This document shows positions 6,909 through 12,113 of a stretch of DNA of 12,113 nucleotides, piece by piece; positions within the stretch are counted from its first letter, which is position 1; every line of letters begins with the position of its first letter. Below the pieces are notes generated by a model. The model searched no databases. It was given only the letters and a program-made list of their open reading frames with translations, and was not told the DNA's origin. This stretch comes from Novosphingobium sp. (GTDB lineage Bacteria > Pseudomonadota > Alphaproteobacteria > Sphingomonadales > Sphingomonadaceae): positions 1-12,113 of the forward strand of contig JADYXV010000236.1 of the NCBI GenBank assembly GCA_020853995.1, written 5' to 3'. The position numbers and the translations under genes were made by a program.

Positions 6909-8147
6909 ATGCTGCTGCGCGATGAACTGCTGTCGATTTTCATGGCCGGGGTTGAGGCGGCAAGTGCGCCCGCAGCCCTGGCAAGCGCATTGCCCAAAGC
7001 CCCGCCACAGGGCCGGCCGATCGTGCTGGGCTGCGGCAAGGCAGCGGCGTCAATGGCCGAAGTGGCCGCACACCATTTGCCCGGTGACGTTACGGGCTGC
7101 GTGGTGACGCGGTTTGGCCATGGCGCGCGCGGGGATACTGGCGGAATTACAGTCATCGAAGCTAGCCACCCCGTACCCGATAGCGCCAGTCTTGCTGCAG
7201 GGCGGCGTATTCGCGAACTTGCCGCGACGGCGCGCAAGGGTGACCGTGTGGTGTTCCTGATATCTGGCGGCGGATCATCGTTACTGATCGATCCCCTGCC
7301 CGGCCTGACGCTGGAACGCAAAGCACAGATCAATGAACATCTGGTCAAATCCGGTGTGCCAATTGCTGAAATCAATTTTGTCCGCAGCCATCTTTCGCAA
7401 GTGAAAGGTGGCCGATTGGCCGCTGCTGCTTCGGCGGCGGGCGATGACATGCACAGCTTCGTCATTTCTGATGTGGTAGGCGATGATCCTGCCGTTGTGG
7501 CATCCGGCCCTTCAATCGCCAGCGCGTTCGATCCGGCACGTGCGCTGGCCATATTGGAAAGCAGCGGCTGGCCGGTTGATGCCGCACTGTCGGAACTGGT
7601 GCTTGCAGGGTGTGCGCCTAGCGCGCCCCACCACCCTGTCCACGTGATTGCCAATGCCATAACCGCAATTGATGCAGCCACCGCCTTTGCCCGAAAGAAA
7701 GGCTGGCACGTCATCCGGATTGGCGACGATCTGGGCGGAAATGCCGCCTTCATTGGCCGCAGACATGCCGCCATTGCGCTTGAGCATGCCGCAGGAGGGC
7801 GGCGCTGCCTGCTAATTTCTGGCGGCGAATTGACCGTCACCGTGCGCAATCGCGACGGACCCGGCGGACCCAATCTGGAATACCTGACCGGATTGATGGC
7901 CGCCCTGCCCGTCGATGCGCCAATCGCCGCCCTGTCATGTGACAGCGACGGCATCGATGGCAGCGAAGACAACGCTGGCGGATATTTTGATGGCACAGCG
8001 CGGGGCACAGCCGAAGCTTGCGAAGCCGCACTTGCAACAAATCGCAGCTATGACCTGTTCGCAAAGATCGGCGGGCTGATCATGACCGGCCCCACCCGCA
8101 CCAATGTCAACGACATCCGTATGATCGCTGTGGGAGAGAAACCATGA
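6909..8147 (+). CDS. Glycerate kinase, DUF4147/MOFRL family (GckA/TtuD type)
   Basis: The protein has 412 residues from the ATG at 6909, the usual length for this family. It phosphorylates D-glycerate with ATP; most bacterial members make 2-phosphoglycerate (2-kinase), feeding lower glycolysis. Visible family motifs are VLGCGKAAASMA with the probable catalytic Lys44, SHPVPDS (86-92), the glycine-rich ISGGGSSLL (119-127), RSHLSQVKGGRLA (159-171) and SDVVGDDPAVVASGPS (187-202). The C-terminal MOFRL part contains DSDGIDGSEDNAGG and GPTRTNVNDI. One oddity is that the segment usually read as GGRN is GGPN here. The enzyme is cytoplasmic. Its stop codon overlaps the next start (ATGA). Beside a GH63 hydrolase it fits the glycerate half of a hexosyl-glycerate. 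Hydroxypyruvate or tartrate metabolism is the alternative seen for relatives, but no reductase or tartrate gene is present here. Confidence 0.92.
   Translation: MLLRDELLSIFMAGVEAASAPAALASALPKAPPQGRPIVLGCGKAAASMAEVAAHHLPGDVTGCVVTRFGHGARGDTGGITVIEASHPVPDSASLAAGRRIRELAATARKGDRVVFLISGGGSSLLIDPLPGLTLERKAQINEHLVKSGVPIAEINFVRSHLSQVKGGRLAAAASAAGDDMHSFVISDVVGDDPAVVASGPSIASAFDPARALAILESSGWPVDAALSELVLAGCAPSAPHHPVHVIANAITAIDAATAFARKKGWHVIRIGDDLGGNAAFIGRRHAAIALEHAAGGRRCLLISGGELTVTVRNRDGPGGPNLEYLTGLMAALPVDAPIAALSCDSDGIDGSEDNAGGYFDGTARGTAEACEAALATNRSYDLFAKIGGLIMTGPTRTNVNDIRMIAVGEKP
8133..8136 (+). promoter_or_regulatory. Ribosome binding site of the GH63 gene, inside the glycerate kinase gene
   Basis: GGAG within GGGAGAG lies seven bases before the ATG at 8144. 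It gives the hydrolase its own initiation site despite the ATGA overlap. Confidence 0.65.
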
Positions 8148-9412
8148 GCCGCAATCCCGAGCTTGACCAAAAGGCACGCGAGATCCTGCATCGCAATGAT
8201 CGCGGTGGATATACTGTGCCAACAAACGGTCTGTACCCGTTCCAATGGAACTGGGATTCAGCCTTTGTCGCGCTGGGTTTTGCGGCATATGACATGCCGC
8301 GCGCCTGGCAAGAGATCGAAACGCTGGTTTCAGCCCAGTGGGATGACGGCATGATCCCCCACATCGTGTTCCATAAGCACGATGATGGCTATTTCCCAGG
8401 CCCCGACGTTTGGGGAACCGGGAAGACGCCACCGACATCGGGCATTACCCAACCCCCGGTACTGGCAACTATCGTGCGCGCGCTGTGGGAACAGGAAGGT
8501 GCAGACCCTGCCCATCCCCGGATGCGCGCACTTTATGCCGCCTGCCTTCGCAGCCACCGCTGGTTCCACAAATACCGTGATCCGCTGGGCAACGGGCTGG
8601 TCATGGTCACGCACAATTGGGAAACCGGACGGGACAATTCAAGCGAGTGGGACGATGCGCTTGCCCGGGTCGACACCAGTGGCGTTGGCACGTACCAGCG
8701 CCGTGACACTGGCCATGTCGATGCCGCTATGCGACCGAAGCAAAGCGAATACGACCGCTATGTCGCCATTCTGCAATTCGGCAAAAACTGCGGTTGGAAC
8801 CATCGCACTATTGCCGACGCAGGTCCTTTCCGCATGGTCGATGTTGGCATGTCGATGGAACTTTTAAGGGCCAACCGCGATCTGCTGGTCATGGCAGAAG
8901 CCATTGGCGATGCCGAAGTCTCTACCGAGTTGCGTGCCCGCATTGCGCTTTCGGAAGATGGTATCGATTGGCTTTGGAATGATGATGTCGGTGCTTTCTG
9001 TTCGCGCGATGTAATCACAGGCCAAAGTTCCGGCCTTGTAACCAATGCCAGTTTTCTTGCCTTTTACGCCGGCGTCGGCAGTACCGCCCAGCGGAACCGG
9101 CTGCTGGAAGCTCTCTCGCGTCTGACGACCAGCGCCGGGTACCTTCTGCCCAGTCTGGAAGCCGGTAGCCGCGAATACGATCATCGGCGCTATTGGCGCG
9201 GGCCGGTATGGCTGGTCGTCAATTACATGGCGGCTCAGGGCCTTGCGGAACAAGGCCAAGCTCATTGGGCAGAACGCATCCGTACAGATTCTGCGAGACT
9301 GATTGAAAAGGCCGGGTTCTTCGAGAGTTTCAGTCCGGAAACGGGCGACGGTTCGGGTGGAGACGACTTTTCGTGGACCGCAGCGATGTGGCTGGCATGG
9401 TGCGGAAAATGA
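8144..9412 (+). CDS. GH63-type glycosidase, probable mannosylglycerate/glucosylglycerate hydrolase
   Basis: The protein has 422 residues with no signal peptide, so it is cytoplasmic. It has the size and motifs of the small bacterial GH63 (alpha/alpha)6-barrel hydrolases that cleave 2-O-alpha-mannosyl- or glucosyl-D-glycerate into hexose and D-glycerate with inversion. Key segments are YPFQWNWDSAF (31-41; Tyr31, Trp35, Trp37), ITQPP with Gln103, NWETGRDNSSEWD with Asp164 as probable general acid, YWRGPVW (350-356), and GFFESFSPETG with Glu394 as probable general base, followed by FSWTAAMWLAW. As I recall, characterised members (Thermus MgH, Mycolicibacterium GgH) have the catalytic Asp and Glu in equivalent motifs and a Tyr/Trp/Trp set with the same spacing. 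Mannose versus glucose preference cannot be read from these motifs. A trehalase-like or other alpha-glucosidase role is the alternative, but the flanking glycerate kinase argues against it. Confidence 0.85.
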   Translation: MSRNPELDQKAREILHRNDRGGYTVPTNGLYPFQWNWDSAFVALGFAAYDMPRAWQEIETLVSAQWDDGMIPHIVFHKHDDGYFPGPDVWGTGKTPPTSGITQPPVLATIVRALWEQEGADPAHPRMRALYAACLRSHRWFHKYRDPLGNGLVMVTHNWETGRDNSSEWDDALARVDTSGVGTYQRRDTGHVDAAMRPKQSEYDRYVAILQFGKNCGWNHRTIADAGPFRMVDVGMSMELLRANRDLLVMAEAIGDAEVSTELRARIALSEDGIDWLWNDDVGAFCSRDVITGQSSGLVTNASFLAFYAGVGSTAQRNRLLEALSRLTTSAGYLLPSLEAGSREYDHRRYWRGPVWLVVNYMAAQGLAEQGQAHWAERIRTDSARLIEKAGFFESFSPETGDGSGGDDFSWTAAMWLAWCGK

Positions 9413-10674
9413 TGGCGAGCGTAACAGGCCGCTTCAGCAAACCTGCTCCACTGTACTATCCGTGGATGCTGGTGGGTTTGTTGTGGCTTGTCTCGTTCCT
9501 CAATTCGGCTGACCGCGCCATTCTCAACGCGGTCAAACCGTTGTTGCGCGATGCTTTTGCCGTCAGCGACATCCAGCTTGGCATCATCGATACGGTATTC
9601 TTCTGGACTTATGCGGTCTGCGCATTCCTGTTCGGCCGCATCGGTGACAGCGTCCGGCGGCGCAACATGATCCTGTTCGGGCTGTTGTTCTGGAGCACGG
9701 CTACGGGCTTTATGCCGGTGGCAACCGGTTTTGCCATGCTGCTGGGCATGCGCACCTTGGTTGCAGTTGGAGAATCCACTTACTACCCGACAGCGACAGC
9801 ATTGATCGGCGCATGGCACAAGCCCGCAATCCGCAGCCGTGCGCTGGCCATTCACCAGACTGCGGTCTTTGCCGGAGGCGGTTTTGGCGCATGGGCTGCG
9901 GGCAAGTTGGCGGACAAATATGGCTGGTCAATGCCCTTCGTGTTTTTTGCAGCGCTCGGCATCGTCGTCCTTGCGCTCTTGCTTTTCACTTTGCGCGACG
10001 ATTCACCGGCGACACAGCCGCAGGGCGCCAAGCCTGTAAGCGACCCCCTGCGCCTGATCCTTGCCAATCCGGCAGCATTGCTTTTGTGCGGTGTGTTCTT
10101 TTTGGCAACCGCAGCCTCTTCGGCCGTGCTCAACTGGTGCAATACTTATGCTCATGATGTGCTCGGCCTCAACCTTGCAGACAGTGCCTTGGTCGGACCG
10201 GTCATGATCACGACTGCAGGGTTCTTTTCCGTTCTGGTAGGCGGCTGGCTGTCAGATACCTTTGCGGCCAGAAGCCCGACCGGACGATTTACGGTGCTGG
10301 CGATCGGCCTTGGCTTGGCAGCCTTGTTCCTGCTGCCTTTTCCGTGGGCAGGGTCAGTGGTCGTGGTTGCGATTCTGCTTTTCGCGACCAGCTTTGGCAA
10401 GGGCCTGTTTGATGGCTGCATCTATGCCGCTTTGCACGATGTTATGCCCGATGCAGCGCGCGCCACTTCAGCTGGTCTGATGACGATGATGGGCTTTTTG
10501 GGTGCCGGCATATCGACTGTCGCCTTACCCGCTATTGCGGTTCATACCGGCCTTGCCGCAGGGTTCACGATGATGGCCGCGCTCTATCTGATCGCCGTTT
10601 TTGCGCTTTTGGCAGGCCGCCCCATGATCCGCCGGGTTATGCAGCAAATGCAGGCCGAGACCGCCCATGCATAA
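9409..10674 (+). CDS. MFS transporter, probable inner-membrane importer of the operon substrate
   Basis: The protein has 421 residues from the ATG at 9409, with about 12 hydrophobic segments. The major facilitator loop motif appears between helices 2 and 3 as GRIGDSVRRRN. A long hydrophilic segment near the middle (around LRDDSPATQPQGAKPVSDP) fits the central cytoplasmic loop. The start overlaps the hydrolase stop as ATGA, suggesting translational coupling; upstream in-frame GTG (9373) and ATG (9397) codons lie inside the previous gene and are less likely. It resembles spinster-like or organic-anion/sugar-acid MFS carriers more than the classical sugar porters. A proton-coupled carrier for an anionic glycoside would suit the pathway, because the hydrolase is cytoplasmic and needs the intact glycoside imported. 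The substrate is inferred from context. Confidence 0.9.
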   Translation: MMASVTGRFSKPAPLYYPWMLVGLLWLVSFLNSADRAILNAVKPLLRDAFAVSDIQLGIIDTVFFWTYAVCAFLFGRIGDSVRRRNMILFGLLFWSTATGFMPVATGFAMLLGMRTLVAVGESTYYPTATALIGAWHKPAIRSRALAIHQTAVFAGGGFGAWAAGKLADKYGWSMPFVFFAALGIVVLALLLFTLRDDSPATQPQGAKPVSDPLRLILANPAALLLCGVFFLATAASSAVLNWCNTYAHDVLGLNLADSALVGPVMITTAGFFSVLVGGWLSDTFAARSPTGRFTVLAIGLGLAALFLLPFPWAGSVVVVAILLFATSFGKGLFDGCIYAALHDVMPDAARATSAGLMTMMGFLGAGISTVALPAIAVHTGLAAGFTMMAALYLIAVFALLAGRPMIRRVMQQMQAETAHA

Positions 10675-11569
10675 CACTATCTGCATCGGCGGAATCGAGC
10701 TTGGTGGCACGAAAACGGTGTTTGCGATCGGTAATACTGCAGGCACGATCTTCCGGAAGGAAACAGTCCCGACACGCGAACCGGTATCAGTCATCGCCGA
10801 TGCTTGCAGGTTCTTCAAAAATGACGCGCGAGCCATCAGCGCCCTTGGCGTGGGGGCCTTCGGCCCTGTCGTGATTGACCGGCAAGCACCGGATTTCGGC
10901 CATCTGCTGGAAACCAACAAACCCGGCTGGAGCGGCTTCGACCTGATGGGAGCATTAGCCGCAGGGATAGGCGTGCCAGCGCTGCTTGTAACAGATGTGG
11001 GCGCAGCAGCCATTGCCGAGGCCCGTCTGGGAGCGCTGCGCAGCGTCGAAATTGGCATTTACCTGACAGTTGGCACAGGCATCGGTGGTGCAATCATATG
11101 CAACGGCGAATTGTTGCCAGCCTTGCTTCATCCCGAAATGGGCCACGTTGCCTTGCACCGCCTGCCTGATGATGGCGCATCGTCCACTTGCAGTTTCCAT
11201 GACGATTGCGCGGAAGGGCTGGTCGCTGGTCCGGCCATCTTGGCCCGATTTGGCGCGTCATTAGACCACTTTGCACCTGCATCGGCACAGTTCGATCTGG
11301 TCGCGGACTATCTTGGCCAGTTATGCAGCAACCTCGTGCTCACCCTCTCGCCCCAGAGGATTGTTCTTGGTGGTGGAGTTGGACAGGCTCCAGGCCTGAC
11401 CCTCGCTGTCCAGGAGGCAATGGTGCGCAAGCTTGGAGTTTATGGCCCTGCGGCAACAAGGCAGGCAGGCTATGTGTGCCCACCAGCGCTGGCACAAGAT
11501 GCCGGGGTAATCGGTGCCGTGCTATGTGCTGTTGGTAGCTCCGAAGCGCGCACCATTGTGAATATATGA
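10667..11569 (+). CDS. ROK-family hexose kinase (fructokinase/mannokinase type)
   Basis: The protein has 300 residues and appears fully catalytic. It shows the ATP phosphate loop GIELGGTK (9-16), the catalytic-base motif TDVGAAAIAE with Asp110, the GTGIGGA loop (136-142), HPEMGH (155-160) and the zinc site His160, Cys175, His178, Cys181 (CSFHDDC, close to the CPFHGDC form of ScrK/GmuE-type enzymes). IVLGGGV closes the ATP site. This branch of ROK phosphorylates fructose and often mannose at O6 with ATP. The start codon overlaps the MFS stop region by eight bases (10667-10674). In this operon it should take the hexose released by the GH63 enzyme, and the mannokinase-type resemblance mildly favours mannose over glucose. 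It is cytoplasmic and is the last gene of the operon. Confidence 0.92.
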   Translation: MHNTICIGGIELGGTKTVFAIGNTAGTIFRKETVPTREPVSVIADACRFFKNDARAISALGVGAFGPVVIDRQAPDFGHLLETNKPGWSGFDLMGALAAGIGVPALLVTDVGAAAIAEARLGALRSVEIGIYLTVGTGIGGAIICNGELLPALLHPEMGHVALHRLPDDGASSTCSFHDDCAEGLVAGPAILARFGASLDHFAPASAQFDLVADYLGQLCSNLVLTLSPQRIVLGGGVGQAPGLTLAVQEAMVRKLGVYGPAATRQAGYVCPPALAQDAGVIGAVLCAVGSSEARTIVNI

Positions 11570-11608
11570 TATGCGTGATTGGATGGCTTTCTTGAGACAC
11601 GTTCGAGC
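11570..11608. other. Short convergent gap between hexose kinase and TetR gene
   Basis: Only 39 bases separate the two convergent stop codons. I see no stem-loop with a T run on either strand, so transcripts may read into the opposing gene or be ended by Rho. Confidence 0.4.
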
Positions 11609-12113
11609 CTAGCGGATCTTGCCGAGTTCGCCCGGCTTGAGTGTTTTGACCAGATTGCAGAAGGACAGCACTGCCAGATATTCAAGCTCGGGCATGCGCT
11701 TTTCGAACGGCTTTTCATATCCCGCAAAGATGGTCATGCCCTCCATCGATGCAGAGATAAACAGCGCGACGATCTCGCACTCGGCGTCCGACAGATCAGG
11801 GCGCATTTCCTTTACGATCCCCAAGATCGGTGCGCGGGCACGAACATAGAGGTCCTGTACGCGCTCCAGCACGAACTGGTCGTGATTTGAAAGCGCCCAC
11901 AATTCAGGGAAGAAGCGCGTCGTCTTCTTGGACCGGATGTCGTCCAGCAAGAGCATGCACAAACGCTGCAAGCGTTCCTCAGCGGGGACGCCGGGCATGA
12001 TCATGATCGTCTCGAATTCGCTCTCGTAGCTGCTGATGACAGCTTCCATCAGCTCGCGCACAAGATCTTCGCGGCTGCGGTAATGGTAAGTCAGGTTGCC
12101 AAATTTCATGCCG
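11609..12113 (-). CDS. TetR/AcrR-family transcriptional regulator, N-terminus off the window
   Basis: The frame is open through the right edge, and 167 residues are visible up to a TAG stop (11611-11609). The visible start, GMKFGNLTYHYRSREDLVRE, matches the end of a TetR helix-turn-helix, where members usually read like a G-x-LYHYF-x-SKE-x-L pattern. About 30-45 residues, including most of the DNA-binding domain, are therefore missing beyond the edge. The in-frame ATG at 12109 lies inside that motif and is not the true start. The rest is an all-helical ligand/dimer domain of usual size, rich in Leu, Glu and Arg. Its target and ligand are unknown. It converges on the hexosyl-glycerate operon and probably belongs to the next locus. 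Confidence 0.85.
   Translation of the reverse strand, partial: GMKFGNLTYHYRSREDLVRELMEAVISSYESEFETIMIMPGVPAEERLQRLCMLLLDDIRSKKTTRFFPELWALSNHDQFVLERVQDLYVRARAPILGIVKEMRPDLSDAECEIVALFISASMEGMTIFAGYEKPFEKRMPELEYLAVLSFCNLVKTLKPGELGKIR

Noticed and set aside
6815..8008. Long minus-strand open frame of 397 codons
   Set aside because: It lies antisense to the glycerate kinase gene. The translation is Ser/Arg/Pro/Ala-rich with no recognisable domain, while the plus strand carries clear family motifs.
9373..9408. GTG start at 9373 for the MFS transporter
   Set aside because: It lies inside the hydrolase gene without a ribosome site. The ATG at 9409 gives the same ATGA coupling as the preceding junction and a normal MFS N-terminus.
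11570..11608. Bidirectional terminator between the convergent genes
   Set aside because: No stem of useful length with a T run could be found by eye on either strand.

Overview
The window is about 12 kb of GC-rich, densely coding DNA. It looks like an alphaproteobacterium of the Sphingomonadaceae type (Novosphingobium-like). The reasons are a TonB-dependent outer-membrane receptor heading a sugar-utilisation operon, a symporter-fused histidine kinase, and the codon and GC style. The genus is inference. I see no rRNA, tRNA, CRISPR array, insertion sequence or phage gene.

Layout. Positions 1-2880 (minus): N-terminal 960 residues of a sensor histidine kinase with a sodium:solute-symporter-like membrane domain; its C-terminus lies off the left edge. 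Positions 3044-4183 (minus): a ROK-family transcriptional regulator with a degenerate sugar-kinase domain. Positions 4184-4328: a divergent promoter region with a candidate operator palindrome. Positions 4329-11569 (plus): a five-gene operon of TonB-dependent receptor, glycerate kinase (DUF4147/MOFRL type), GH63-type glycosidase resembling mannosylglycerate/glucosylglycerate hydrolases, MFS transporter, and ROK hexose kinase of the fructokinase/mannokinase type. Positions 11609-12113 (minus): a TetR-type regulator, converging on the operon and cut off by the right edge.

How it fits together. The main result is that the operon reads as a complete route for a hexosyl-glycerate compatible solute (2-O-alpha-mannosyl-D-glycerate or glucosylglycerate). 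The receptor takes the solute across the outer membrane and the MFS protein takes it across the inner membrane. The signal-peptide-less GH63 enzyme splits it in the cytoplasm into hexose and D-glycerate. The ROK kinase then makes hexose 6-phosphate, and the glycerate kinase makes phosphoglycerate for lower glycolysis. The divergent ROK regulator probably controls the operon. A glycerate kinase beside a GH63 hydrolase and a hexose kinase is hard to explain with an ordinary disaccharide. This logic differs from the E. coli mng system (PTS import, GH38 enzyme, GntR-type regulator). The substrate is inferred from family resemblance and gene content, not proven.

The last four operon genes are tightly packed, with 4-, 4- and 8-base overlaps. 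The receptor is set apart by a strong stem-loop at 6837-6864 that could lower expression of the enzymes relative to the receptor.
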